A stretch of 64,000 nt of DNA from Pseudomaricurvus hydrocarbonicus. GTDB lineage: Bacteria > Pseudomonadota > Gammaproteobacteria > Pseudomonadales > Cellvibrionaceae. A program made the translations under genes and the position numbers. This document shows, one piece after another, positions 53,377 through 62,257 of this stretch; position 1 is the stretch's first letter; each line of letters opens with the position of its first letter. The notes beneath the pieces are model-generated. The model was not told the DNA's origin and ran no database searches. It saw nothing but the letters and a program-made list of their open reading frames with translations. The stretch spans positions 372,001 through 436,000 of the forward strand of contig NZ_JAAONZ010000002.1 in the NCBI RefSeq assembly GCF_011602365.1, in the 5' to 3' direction.

Positions 53377-53970
53377 TCAAATCTGGCGACGCGAGGACAG
53401 CGCATGAGCCAGGGTGCCGCCATCAATGTATTCCAGCTCCCCACCTAAAGGGACACCGTGGGCAATCCGGCTGACTTTGACGTTCTGCGCCTTCGCCTGA
53501 TCGGCAATGTAATGGGCGGTGGCCTCGCCTTCCACGGTGGGGTTTGTGGCCAGGATTAATTCTTCAACATTGCCGGCTTGCAGACGGCTTAGCAACACAT
53601 CCAAACCGATGTCGGCCGGGCCAATGCCGTCAATGGGCGACAAGTGCCCCATTAAAATAAAATACTTGCCCTGAAAGGTGCCCGCAGACTCCATCGCCAG
53701 CACATCTGCCGGTGTTTCGACCACACACAATAAGGAGTCGTCCCGGCGGCTGTTATTGCAGATGCCGCAAACCGGTTGCTCGGTCAGCGTTCGGCAACGG
53801 CTACAGTGACCAACACCTTCAACGGCTTTATCCAGGCAGCTGGCCAGCCGCGCCGCACCTTCCCGGTCCCGCTCCAATAAATACAGCGCCATACGCTGCG
53901 CAGACTTTGGACCCACGCCCGGCAGACAACGCAAGCTACTCATTAATTCATCAATCAGGGGACTAAACAT
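53377..53970 (-). CDS. recR: Recombination mediator RecR
   Basis: A 197-residue RecR of normal length. It has the helix-hairpin-helix [16 protein letters not shown], a C4 zinc finger ([16 protein letters not shown]) and a Toprim domain ([15 protein letters not shown], then [14 protein letters not shown]). It loads RecA with RecF/RecO at gaps. It follows ybaB by 44 nt in the conserved dnaX-ybaB-recR operon. Confidence 0.96.
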   Translation of the reverse strand: MFSPLIDELMSSLRCLPGVGPKSAQRMALYLLERDREGAARLASCLDKAVEGVGHCSRCRTLTEQPVCGICNNSRRDDSLLCVVETPADVLAMESAGTFQGKYFILMGHLSPIDGIGPADIGLDVLLSRLQAGNVEELILATNPTVEGEATAHYIADQAKAQNVKVSRIAHGVPLGGELEYIDGGTLAHALSSRRQI

Positions 53971-54014
53971 AAATCAGTTGATTTATCCGTTACGTTTAAT
54001 TAATTCAGCGGTGA

Positions 54015-54335
54015 TCAAAACGGCATTTTGAAACCCGGCGGCATTTGCATTCCGGCGGTCAAATCGCCCATTTTATTTTTCGTATTGGCCTCGACCTTAC
54101 GAACCGCATCATTCACAGCTGCAGCCAATAAATCTTCCAGAATTTCTTTCTCTTCGGTCAGCAAGCTCGGGTCAATGACCACCGACTTGACATCGTGCCG
54201 CCCAGTCATGACCACCTTTACCAACCCGGCTCCGGATTCACCCTGAACTTCTGCGTTGGCCAGCTCTTCCTGCATTTTTTGCATGTTGGCCTGCATTTCC
54301 TGGGCCTGCTTCATTAAATCGCCAAGACCTTTCAT
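54015..54335 (-). CDS. ybaB: YbaB/EbfC-family nucleoid-associated protein
   Basis: A 106-residue DNA-binding protein: [21 protein letters not shown] coiled start, middle strand [14 protein letters not shown], and C-terminal [11 protein letters not shown]. YbaB binds DNA as a tweezer-like dimer. It is placed between dnaX and recR, as usual. Confidence 0.95.
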   Translation of the reverse strand: MKGLGDLMKQAQEMQANMQKMQEELANAEVQGESGAGLVKVVMTGRHDVKSVVIDPSLLTEEKEILEDLLAAAVNDAVRKVEANTKNKMGDLTAGMQMPPGFKMPF

Positions 54336-54393
54336 AACTACCTCGATATTCCTGTGCTTAATTGGTTAGCACTAATTTTACTTAAACCGTCCA

Positions 54394-56493
54394 CTACGCA
54401 TCCAGGACCGGTTTAACCGACTCTGCATCCAAAACACCTTCAAACTGTTGCAACAACTGCTGCACCACCGGGTCGTCATTTAACGCCTGCAGCGCATAGG
54501 TGTACTGCTCTTCACGAATGCGGATGGCACAAGCCGCCGGAGTTTCCGCCGTCACCGTGCCTAGCTCAATCACCGCCGTCACTGACTGACCAAAATACTG
54601 GCTTAACAATTCGGATAAACGAGCCTGGTGGCCATCGTCATATAAGGTGCTGTGCAGATGATCGAGCACAAAATACCAGTGATTGCCCTCAATATGATGA
54701 AGCAAGCAGTTGGACACTGTGCTCTGCAAAACACCCCCAACGCCCAAGCCGGCGTAAATCTCTATCCAGCGCTCCGGGCTGGCCGCCGCCAAGGGAACCT
54801 TCTGTAGGGCCGGGGCTGACGCAGCAGGCTTCTCCGCCGCCTGGATCTGTCGAGCGGGCTGCAGCCCCATCGACGCCATTTCTTCCGCGGACAAGCTGCG
54901 CCCCTGAGGGCTGCGGCTTTGGAAGTCCTGCGAAACCTCTGCTCCAGTGTCCGGCGGGGATATTGGCTTAATCGCCTCTAGCGACGCGTCCTCTCTGGCC
55001 GGCTGCAAGCGTTGTTCCGAATCACCAGTACCCGACTGGACTGCTGCCGAGGGCACATCGGCTCTCTCACCGTCTGACACGACATCTGTTACCACGTCAG
55101 CTTTTTGTGGTGGTGTCGGCATCGCCTGCGGCGCAACGGCGGGCGCGGGTTGAGACTGTTCCGCCATTCTCTGAGGCTCTATATCTGCCCGCTGAGGCTC
55201 TATATCTGCCCGCTGAGGCTCTATATCCACCCGCTGAGGCTCTTCATTACCCCACTGGGGGGCTTCATCCACCAATGGGGCAGAGGGCGGACGCGCTGGC
55301 GAAGCTGTTGACTGCAGCCCAGACGCAGGAGCAGTCTCCGTCGATGCTGGAGCAGCCTGAGGTGTCGACTGAGATTGTGGCAGCGCTTGAGTGGGCACAC
55401 TGTGCACCCCCTGCGGTCTGAATGCCATCATCCGCAACAGGACCATTTCAAAACCAGACCTGGGGTCCGGCGACATGGGCAGATCACGACGTCCCATTAA
55501 TGCGGTCTGATAAAACAACTGCACGTCTTCTGCTGGCAACTGCTGCGCCAGCGACAAAATATGTTCACGATCGCCACGACTGTTATCAACAGCCTCCGGG
55601 AGCGCCTGGGCAATGGCAACCCGATGCAACGCCGACAACAGCTCTGCCAAAGCGGCACTGTAGTCCGGTGCGTGTTGTGACAATTCATCCACCGCTTGCA
55701 GCACCTGCGCGCCATCACCCGATACCAACGCTTCCAGTACGCGGTAAACCAGGTTCTGGTCAATGGTGCCCAGCATGGCTCTCACTTCGGACTCTGCGAC
55801 CTTGCCGCCACCAAAAGCAATCGCCTGATCCGTTAAACTCATGGCATCGCGCATACTGCCATCGGCAGAGCGACCCAATTGCCACAGGGCGGACTCTTCA
55901 AAAGGCACCATTTCCTGCTCAAGCACAAACTTGAGATGGCCCACAATCCGCTCCGGGTCCATGTTTTTCAGATGAAACTGAAGACAGCGAGACAAAATGG
56001 TGACCGGCAGCTTTTGGGGATCCGTTGTAGCCAACAGGAATTTGACGTGGGGAGGCGGCTCTTCCAGTGTTTTCAACAGCGCATTGAAACTGTTGTTGGA
56101 CAGCATGTGCACCTCATCGATCAGGTACACCTTGTAACGGCCCCGCGTCGGGGCATACTGAACATTTTCCAGCAGCTCCCGAGTATCCTCAACCTTCGTT
56201 CTTGACGCCGCATCCACTTCGATCAGATCGACAAAACGGCCTTCGTTGATCTCACAGCAGGCACCACACTGACCGCAGGGCTCAGAACTCACCCCGGATT
56301 CACAATTGAGGCATTTGGCCAAAATTCGGGCAATGGTGGTTTTACCGACACCGCGTGTACCGGTAAATAAATAGGCATGATGCAGACGATTGTGATCCAG
56401 CGCATTCACCAGCGCCTGCAGCACGTGCTGCTGTCCAACCAGCTCACGAAAGGTCCGTGGACGCCATTTTCGGGCAAGAACTTGATAGCTCAT
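54394..56493 (-). CDS. dnaX: DNA polymerase III subunits gamma/tau
   Basis: A 699-residue clamp-loader protein. It has Walker A GTRGVGKT (45-52), the zinc Cys in CLNCESGVSSEPCGQCGACC, LIDEVHMLS (Walker B) and the arginine-finger SRC (ILSRCLQF), then domain III. The tau part (beyond about 370) is Pro/Gln/Ala-rich and carries a tandem repeat of EPQRADI-like units (about residues 410-440), ending in a conserved C-terminal domain that binds the polymerase. I found no clear A-AAA-AAG slippery site for making gamma by frameshift. Confidence 0.95.
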   Translation of the reverse strand: MSYQVLARKWRPRTFRELVGQQHVLQALVNALDHNRLHHAYLFTGTRGVGKTTIARILAKCLNCESGVSSEPCGQCGACCEINEGRFVDLIEVDAASRTKVEDTRELLENVQYAPTRGRYKVYLIDEVHMLSNNSFNALLKTLEEPPPHVKFLLATTDPQKLPVTILSRCLQFHLKNMDPERIVGHLKFVLEQEMVPFEESALWQLGRSADGSMRDAMSLTDQAIAFGGGKVAESEVRAMLGTIDQNLVYRVLEALVSGDGAQVLQAVDELSQHAPDYSAALAELLSALHRVAIAQALPEAVDNSRGDREHILSLAQQLPAEDVQLFYQTALMGRRDLPMSPDPRSGFEMVLLRMMAFRPQGVHSVPTQALPQSQSTPQAAPASTETAPASGLQSTASPARPPSAPLVDEAPQWGNEEPQRVDIEPQRADIEPQRADIEPQRMAEQSQPAPAVAPQAMPTPPQKADVVTDVVSDGERADVPSAAVQSGTGDSEQRLQPAREDASLEAIKPISPPDTGAEVSQDFQSRSPQGRSLSAEEMASMGLQPARQIQAAEKPAASAPALQKVPLAAASPERWIEIYAGLGVGGVLQSTVSNCLLHHIEGNHWYFVLDHLHSTLYDDGHQARLSELLSQYFGQSVTAVIELGTVTAETPAACAIRIREEQYTYALQALNDDPVVQQLLQQFEGVLDAESVKPVLDA
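55171..55243. repeat. 21-bp tandem repeat inside dnaX
   Basis: Three and a half copies of a 21-bp unit (CTGAGGCTCTATATCTGCCCG on the plus strand, one base longer than its 20-base core), encoding EPQRADI repeats in the linker of DnaX. Copies are nearly identical, suggesting recent expansion by slippage. Confidence 0.85.
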
Positions 56494-56660
56494 GAAGGTT
56501 GGGGATTCCTTGTCTTTAAATCAATAGAAAGATAGTGAGCGACCGATTATATCGACAGAAGTTGCCGCTGGCGAGCCACCACTCAGAAGGCCTTAGAATT
56601 GGGCGTTATGAAGACAAAGAAAACGAACAGAATGACCGCAGGAGAAGTTTCGCAGGAATT

Positions 56661-56777
56661 GGGTGGCGGCTCAAACCAGCCACACCCCGGCACATGAGCT
56701 CACTGCTACCGTTGCTCCCTTCCGGGCCTGGCGGAGTTCACAGCTAATCATTGCGAGGGGACCGGAAAGAGCCACCA
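56661..56777 (-). ncRNA. ffs: 4.5S RNA (signal recognition particle RNA)
   Basis: The minus strand holds the conserved SRP RNA core: CAGGCCCGGAAGGGAGCAACG around the tetraloop region and TGTGCCGGGGTGTGGCTGG beyond, matching domain IV of 4.5S RNA. The ends GGTGGCTC and GAGCCGCCACC pair to close the long hairpin, which sets the limits to within a few bases. It forms the SRP with Ffh and targets membrane proteins. The gene lies just upstream of dnaX, a known arrangement in gammaproteobacteria. Confidence 0.93.
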
Positions 56778-57104
56778 TTGCGAAACGCCGGCGATTATTC
56801 CCGTTTTGAGGGGCGATTGCAACCCTGTGGGCAAATTGATCGCGATTAACGTCGTTGCCAGAATGCACAACCTCGTGCATTTGCTCAAGCTCTGACCTAA
56901 ACCGCTCAAAAACAAGCACAACTCACAAAAAGGGCCCACCCTTGCGGGAACACAGGAAAACATCACCAGTGCATAAAAAAAGGGGGGGATTGATGATTTT
57001 CAGCCTGGGGGCTGTAAATCCCCCTGCGGGCTCCTGCGGAGTCTAAATCGCGATGCGATTTGTCGAACCGGGGGATGTTGTTAAATCAGCCCCGCTGCGC
57101 GGTT

Positions 57105-57147
57105 AATAAAAAAAGGGCCTACCCTTGCGGGTAAGCCCTTTTTTATT
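57105..57147. terminator. Strong bidirectional terminator
   Basis: AATAAAAAAAGGGCCTACCC-TTGC-GGGTAAGCCCTTTTTTATT-like stem (with one bulge each side), with A and T tracts on either flank. On the minus strand it lies 3-4 nt past the tRNA-Ser remnant, so it was probably the tRNA terminator. Upstream, 56930-57100, other GC-rich inverted repeats occur. Confidence 0.85.
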
Positions 57148-57150
57148 AAA

Positions 57151-57174
57151 TGGCGGAGAGGGGGGGATTCGAAC
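57151..57174 (-). pseudogene. 3' fragment of a tRNA-Ser gene
   Basis: On the minus strand GTTCGAATCCCCCCCTCTC then CGCCA, the T-loop half and acceptor stem of tRNA-Ser including CCA. The 5' two thirds of the tRNA are absent: the next upstream bases (ACCAAATAAAATACAG...) do not form a tRNA. Such 3' tRNA ends are typical attachment-site remnants of integrated elements. Confidence 0.7.
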
Positions 57175-57537
57175 TTAAATCCTAACCTATTGTAATATCT
57201 GTATTTTATTTGGTTCGAAAAAACTCAGTGTTACATATGTTGTTACATCAATTTCCTGTTGAAAATTCGAGGGTTCGAATCCCTTAATGAAAAGCTCAGT
57301 AATGATACGCAAAGAAATGTTAACGCACAGGAAGTCCGCAACATTCATTATGAGACTAGTAAAACTGGCAGCAAGCGCCCTCATACCATTCTAAACACTA
57401 TGATGTTACGCCCATCTGAAATTCAAATAACAACAGTCCACGATCGCCTCTATAGCCATACATTATGAATGACATTCCAGCTGACCGATACCAACCCCAT
57501 CCTTAGGAGCAAGGTGTTTTTGGGTGTGCAGGCTTAA
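57175..57537. other. AT-rich integration scar, no intact gene
   Basis: Low-GC DNA unlike its surroundings. ORFs of 65-69 residues occur on both strands without recognised products. A palindromic GGGTTCGAATCCC (57271-57283) resembles a tRNA T-arm but no tRNA can be built around it. No integrase was recognised. Confidence 0.5.
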
Positions 57538-57686
57538 CCGTCCGGCGAACTCATCTTCAAATTCGGTGTCAAGTTGACCCGAAGGTCCTGATTAGCTCCG
57601 TTGCGCCGCTGGAGGATATCACCGATGTGTTTTCCAAGCTGCGTTGGTCAAACAATAAGACCAAAATTCACATTTCTCCTCGATAA
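57538..57686 (+). pseudogene. C-terminal remnant of a zinc-dependent alcohol dehydrogenase
   Basis: The open frame encodes ...ELIFKIRCQVDPKVLISS, then VAPLEDITDVFSKLRW and KTKIHISPR stop. The pattern P-L-E-x-x-x-x-x-F-x-x-L plus a final basic strand fits the C-terminus of medium-chain (threonine/butanediol type) dehydrogenases. No start or catalytic part remains upstream (a TAA precedes it in frame at 57535). It appears to be a decayed gene end. Confidence 0.5.
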
Positions 57687-57903
57687 GCCTTGGGGCGTCT
57701 GACACGGTCTCAAACACTCTAGACGGGAACATCCAAGTCACTGTTTTTTTAATATTTCATTCAATCATCTTCTTTCCATTAATGTGTCGGGTATTTTCAG
57801 AGAAAATTAACCCTAGCGCCTTCCTTTCCAGAAACTGCCCAAAAAACAGGTGATGTCGAGGGGGGGATGGACAAAGAGAAGGCGCCCTATCCCCCACGAC
57901 CGT

Positions 57904-60048
57904 TTACAAACGGCTATTGCTTTCTAAAGCATCAACGACTACCTGGGGAACAGCAAAACGTTCGCCGTACTTTTCCTCTAACGCCCTGCAGCGATCAATG
58001 AAACGCTGTAAACCAAAGTTATTAACCCACTGGATATAGCCACCCGTCCATGTAGGTGCACCAATCCCCATGACTGATCCGATGTTACCGTCAGCAGATG
58101 CACGCAGTACACCGCTCTGCAAACATTTCAACGCCTCGATAGTGGGTCTGAAAAGAAGTCTATCTTTGATATCCTCGCCCACAATTTCCGCATCAGAGTT
58201 GCTGTAAAGTGTTGTCAATTCAGGCCAAATATATTTCGTTTCACCTTGAGGGTATTCATAGAATCCACCTCCATGTTGGCGCCCTCCCCGATGATTCTCG
58301 TCAATCATGGTTGTGAGTACGCCCTCCATAATACTGGTATCACCAATCGGGGACTCCAGTCCCAGATCACGCCAGGCATTAAAAATGCTTTGAGTTAATT
58401 TCAAAGCCGTTTCATCATGAATTGCCAAAGGGCCGATCGGCATTCCGATGGCAACACCGAGATTATCAACACTGACCGGATTAATGCCTTCCGTCAGCAA
58501 TCTGATGCCTTCATCAAGATAGGTAATGATGACCCGGGATGTGAAAAATCCCGGTGAATCGTTGACGACAATCGGTGTTTTCTTAATTTTCCTAACAAAA
58601 TCAAACGCTTTAGCCAGCGTTTTATCCGAAGTTTTGTCACCACAGATAATTTCGACCAAAGGCATTTTGTCCACTGGTGAAAAGAAGTGCAGACCGATAA
58701 AATTTTCAGGTTTTTGACTGCCCTCTGCCAGCATGGAAATAGGTAATGTAGAGGTATTTGACGCCCAAACACCCTCTTCCTGCAAATACTGTTCGGTTGA
58801 TCGGCTTATTTTGTGCTTCAAGGCCATGTCTTCGAACACAGCTTCGACAATCAGGTCACAGCCATTTAAATCCTGATCCTGGTTACTGGCCGTTATCAGT
58901 GCTAGAACATTGGCTTTTGATTCCTCTGTGAGACGCCCTCTGTCGACTTGCTTGGCCAACACTTTTTCTGAATACTGCTTCCCTTTTAAAGCAGCTTCGA
59001 AAGAGACATCTTTCAAGACCACCTCAATACCAGCCATGGCAGCCGAATAGGCAATCCCCTGCCCCATCATACCGGCACCGATAACACCCAGTTTTTTTAC
59101 TTCGCTTTTATCAAAGCCTTCTGGTCGACTCGCACCCGCATTCAGCTTGTTAAGCTGAAAGAAGAATGTGCTCATCATGTTTTTTGCTTCTGGCGACATC
59201 ACCAGTCGGGTCAAGCTGCGAGATTCAATCACTAATGCCGCATCAAAGCCTACTCTAGCTGCCTCCACCGAGACATTTAAAATTTCATTTTGAGCAGGCA
59301 ACAAGCCACGGGTTTTCTTAAACAGTTGAGCAGCCGCAAAGGTAGTAAACAGGTTATTTTCAGGGGCATCGGCTTTACCGCCAGGAATTTTAAAGCCTTT
59401 GGTGTCCCACGCCTGAATGGATGCTTGCGGATTATTGCGGTTATTCAATATCCACTGTTTTGCGTGTGGCAACAATTCATCAGGTGAATCAACCGTTGCC
59501 TGTAGAATTCCCGCTTCTATTGCTTTCTCCGTCGACAGCGCCTTGGCCTCCATCAGATAAGGTAAGGCAGCCTGCAATCCCAACATATTGACCAAGCGTA
59601 CAATGCCGCCTGCACCCGGTAAAAGACCTAAGGTCACTTCAGGTAGTGCCATTCGTAATTTTGGATCGTTAATTGCCACACGATAATTACACGCCAGACA
59701 GATTTCAAAACCGCCTCCCATTGCGGCACCATTAATAGCAGCGACGACAGGTACTGGCAACTTCTCGAAAAAACGCAATTGCGACTTTATTGTCTGTGCA
59801 ATATTAAAGAAATCCTGCTCTTGTCCTGGCTGCATTGAATATATTTCATTTAAATCACCGCCAGCTAGGAAAACTTTTTTTGCTGAGGCAATAACAACGC
59901 CGGTTAGGCCATCTTCATTTTTAAGCCGATTGATCGCCACGTCCATTGCGTTACGATATTCACTGTTCATGGCATTGACAGGGCCGTCCATATCCATGGT
60001 GATTGTGACAATGCCATCACTGTCTTTTTGATAGTTAAAATCAGTCAT
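57904..60048 (-). CDS. FadB/FadJ-like bifunctional enoyl-CoA hydratase/3-hydroxyacyl-CoA dehydrogenase
   Basis: A 714-residue fusion. The N-terminal crotonase domain has the oxyanion-hole Gly in FLAGGDL and GAAMGGGFEICLAC, with LPEVTLGLLPGAGG. The dehydrogenase starts near residue 320 with KKLGVIGAGMMGQGIA (NAD binding) and continues with catalytic His in GLHFFSPVDKMPLVE. The ORF opens at 60120, within the thiolase gene; the ATG at 60048 has GGAA 6 nt upstream and follows the thiolase stop by 25 nt. It takes enoyl-CoA to 3-ketoacyl-CoA for the upstream thiolase. Confidence 0.92.
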   Translation of the reverse strand: MTDFNYQKDSDGIVTITMDMDGPVNAMNSEYRNAMDVAINRLKNEDGLTGVVIASAKKVFLAGGDLNEIYSMQPGQEQDFFNIAQTIKSQLRFFEKLPVPVVAAINGAAMGGGFEICLACNYRVAINDPKLRMALPEVTLGLLPGAGGIVRLVNMLGLQAALPYLMEAKALSTEKAIEAGILQATVDSPDELLPHAKQWILNNRNNPQASIQAWDTKGFKIPGGKADAPENNLFTTFAAAQLFKKTRGLLPAQNEILNVSVEAARVGFDAALVIESRSLTRLVMSPEAKNMMSTFFFQLNKLNAGASRPEGFDKSEVKKLGVIGAGMMGQGIAYSAAMAGIEVVLKDVSFEAALKGKQYSEKVLAKQVDRGRLTEESKANVLALITASNQDQDLNGCDLIVEAVFEDMALKHKISRSTEQYLQEEGVWASNTSTLPISMLAEGSQKPENFIGLHFFSPVDKMPLVEIICGDKTSDKTLAKAFDFVRKIKKTPIVVNDSPGFFTSRVIITYLDEGIRLLTEGINPVSVDNLGVAIGMPIGPLAIHDETALKLTQSIFNAWRDLGLESPIGDTSIMEGVLTTMIDENHRGGRQHGGGFYEYPQGETKYIWPELTTLYSNSDAEIVGEDIKDRLLFRPTIEALKCLQSGVLRASADGNIGSVMGIGAPTWTGGYIQWVNNFGLQRFIDRCRALEEKYGERFAVPQVVVDALESNSRL

Positions 60049-60073
60049 CATAAATTCCAAACCGTTTATTCTA

Positions 60074-61282
60074 TTAGAGGCGTTCGATAATCGTGGAGAT
60101 TCCCATGCCACCACCGACACATAATGAAATCATTCCCCGTTTAAGTTGCCTGCGCTCCAGCTCATCCAGAACAACACTAATTAACATACCACCGGTAGCG
60201 CCCAAAGGGTGCCCCATCGCAATCGCACCGCCACAGACATTGGTTTGCTCATAGCTCAGGTCAAGATCCTTCATATAACGGAGCACCACCGACGCAAAGG
60301 CTTCATTAATTTCCCAAAGATCAATATCGCTTTTCTTCAGTCCCGCTTTTTTTAAACATTTCAGTGCCGCCGGAGCAGGTCCCACCAACATCAACATAGG
60401 GTCAGTTGCCAGCACTGCAGTTGCCACGATTCGTCCGCGAGGCGTTAAATTTAAATCCTGACCGGCCTGCTGACTTCCGATTAAAACGGCGCTGGCACCA
60501 TCAACAATCCCGGAAGAGTTACCTGGAGTATGTACATGGTTAATGGAAGCAAGTGTATGATACTTGTTAATCAAGATATCGTTGAAACCCTGCTGACCAA
60601 ATTTTTCAAAAGAAGGTTTGAGTTGCGCCAACACTTCCTTGGTTGTAGTGGATTTAATAAAGTTGTCCCGTTCTGCAATCGTCAATCCGTTTCTGTCTGT
60701 GACCGCAATAACAGATTTATCAAAGTAGCCATTTTCCTGGGCCAAGGCGGCTCGCTGTTGCGAGGTATACGCCACATGGTCGACGTCACTACGGCTAAAC
60801 CCCTCCAGCGTCGCAATGGCATCGGCACCAATACCTTGCGGAACATAACCGGTCTCAATGCTAAAACCTGCATCCCCACCCATGACTCCACCGTTTGATC
60901 CCATGGGTACACGGGACATGCTTTCCACACCACCAGCCACCACCAGATCCTCCCAGCCAGAGGCGACTTTTTGAGCCGCTATATTGACGGCTTCCAAACC
61001 GGATGCACAAAATCGATCAAGCTGCATACCCGGTACCGAGTCGTCCCAACCTGCATTTTGAACAATCATTTTGGTCACATCGCTACCTTGTTCTCCTATG
61101 GGAGTACAGCAGCCCATTACCACATCGTCCACATAGCTGGTATCCAGTTTGTGGCGATCCTGTAGTGCTCGTAGCAAACTTGCACCAAGATCTATGGACT
61201 TGACTTCGTGCAGATTCCCATCAGGTTTTCCTTTACAGCGCGGAGTTCGCACTGCGTCAAAAATATAAGCTGTGTTTGTCAT
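60074..61282 (-). CDS. Acetyl-CoA acyltransferase (thiolase)
   Basis: A 402-residue thiolase. The acylated Cys is in DRFCASGLEAVN (about residue 91). The His in AMGHPLGATGG and Cys in SLCVGGGMG complete the active site. It cleaves 3-ketoacyl-CoA to acetyl-CoA and a shortened acyl-CoA (or the reverse). It is paired with the FadB-like gene downstream as in beta-oxidation operons. The substrate range cannot be read from sequence. Confidence 0.93.
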   Translation of the reverse strand: MTNTAYIFDAVRTPRCKGKPDGNLHEVKSIDLGASLLRALQDRHKLDTSYVDDVVMGCCTPIGEQGSDVTKMIVQNAGWDDSVPGMQLDRFCASGLEAVNIAAQKVASGWEDLVVAGGVESMSRVPMGSNGGVMGGDAGFSIETGYVPQGIGADAIATLEGFSRSDVDHVAYTSQQRAALAQENGYFDKSVIAVTDRNGLTIAERDNFIKSTTTKEVLAQLKPSFEKFGQQGFNDILINKYHTLASINHVHTPGNSSGIVDGASAVLIGSQQAGQDLNLTPRGRIVATAVLATDPMLMLVGPAPAALKCLKKAGLKKSDIDLWEINEAFASVVLRYMKDLDLSYEQTNVCGGAIAMGHPLGATGGMLISVVLDELERRQLKRGMISLCVGGGMGISTIIERL

Positions 61283-61411
61283 TAAAGCCTCACAAAATAT
61301 CTTGTAAAAAAACCGATTTGGAGAGAGCCCTCCAAATCGGAAAACAGCAAGAAATGGGCACCCAAATGCCTCCCCCCGCCGTGGGAGAAACTTCGTAGAG
61401 CCCGACTAAGA

Positions 61412-62230
61412 CTATCGCCCTTTAAATTCTGGCTTTCTTTTTTTCAAAAAGGCATCAATACCTTCTTGACCATCCTCGGCAACCGCCAGTCGGGCTATGG
61501 ATATCCCTTCGTTTTGCATCTGCGCCTCAGGTGAGTTCGCAAGACTATCATGCAACAAAGCCTTAACCGCACCATAGGCTTTGGTTGGCCCATTCGACAA
61601 GCGATTGGCCCACTTCATGGCCACATCATCCAACTGATCATCCTCGACTACCTCGGTGACAATTCCCAACTCTTTGGCATCAGCGGCGGTCAGGGTAGGA
61701 TTCAACACCAACAGTTCATAAGCTTTTCGCATACCAACAATCCGTGGTAAAGCATAAGTGGCTCCCCCGTCGGGTGATATTGCCGATAAGGTGTACGCGA
61801 ACGTAATCTTTGAAGACTCCGCTGCAAGTGTCAGATCCGCAACACAAGTCAGACTGGCACCACCACCACCGCAAATGCCGTTCACAACGGCTATCACTGG
61901 TGCATCCATACGCATCAGCCGGGAGACGGCCGTGTGAAAATGCGTAGTCATGGCACCGAGTAATGCATCGGCATTTGATCCGGCACTGGAAAAGGCCGCA
62001 ATGCTTCCACCTACGGAAAACGCTTTTCCCTTGGCCCGAAGTAACACCACCCGAACACTGCTCTGTAAACTTAGCCAGGTAGCCGCTTCAGAAAAAGCCT
62101 TGCAACTGAATTCATCAAGTGCATTAAAGTTATCAGGATCATTGAACAATATTGTTCCTATACCACCAGTCAGTGAAACTTGCACTCGATGATCACAAAG
62201 ATCGGTCGTCATCATTTTTTCGATTGCCAT
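61412..62230 (-). CDS. Enoyl-CoA hydratase/isomerase family protein
   Basis: A 272-residue crotonase. The oxyanion-hole segments are FSVGGSIAAF and GICGGGGASL, with a third conserved region TLSAISPDGGATYALPRIVG. The Asp at DGG suggests a hydratase/isomerase rather than the Glu-type of classical ECH-1. It sits between the acyl-CoA carboxylase beta gene and the thiolase gene. A second crotonase, separate from the FadB-like one, suits degradation of a branched or unsaturated acyl-CoA. Confidence 0.88.
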   Translation of the reverse strand: MAIEKMMTTDLCDHRVQVSLTGGIGTILFNDPDNFNALDEFSCKAFSEAATWLSLQSSVRVVLLRAKGKAFSVGGSIAAFSSAGSNADALLGAMTTHFHTAVSRLMRMDAPVIAVVNGICGGGGASLTCVADLTLAAESSKITFAYTLSAISPDGGATYALPRIVGMRKAYELLVLNPTLTAADAKELGIVTEVVEDDQLDDVAMKWANRLSNGPTKAYGAVKALLHDSLANSPEAQMQNEGISIARLAVAEDGQEGIDAFLKKRKPEFKGR

Positions 62231-62257
62231 ACTGAATTCTCTTCTGCTATTGGTACG

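Noticed and set aside
55095-55110. dnaX frameshift site
   Set aside because: Only five A residues in CACAAAAAGC on the coding strand; no A-AAA-AAG heptamer with a following stem was found.
55422-55934. 170-codon plus-strand ORF
   Set aside because: Antisense to dnaX; product is a Pro/His/Arg-rich shadow with no family resemblance.
57262-57290. Possible tRNA T-arm GGGTTCGAATCCC
   Set aside because: No anticodon arm, D-arm or acceptor stem can be built around it; the string is palindromic.
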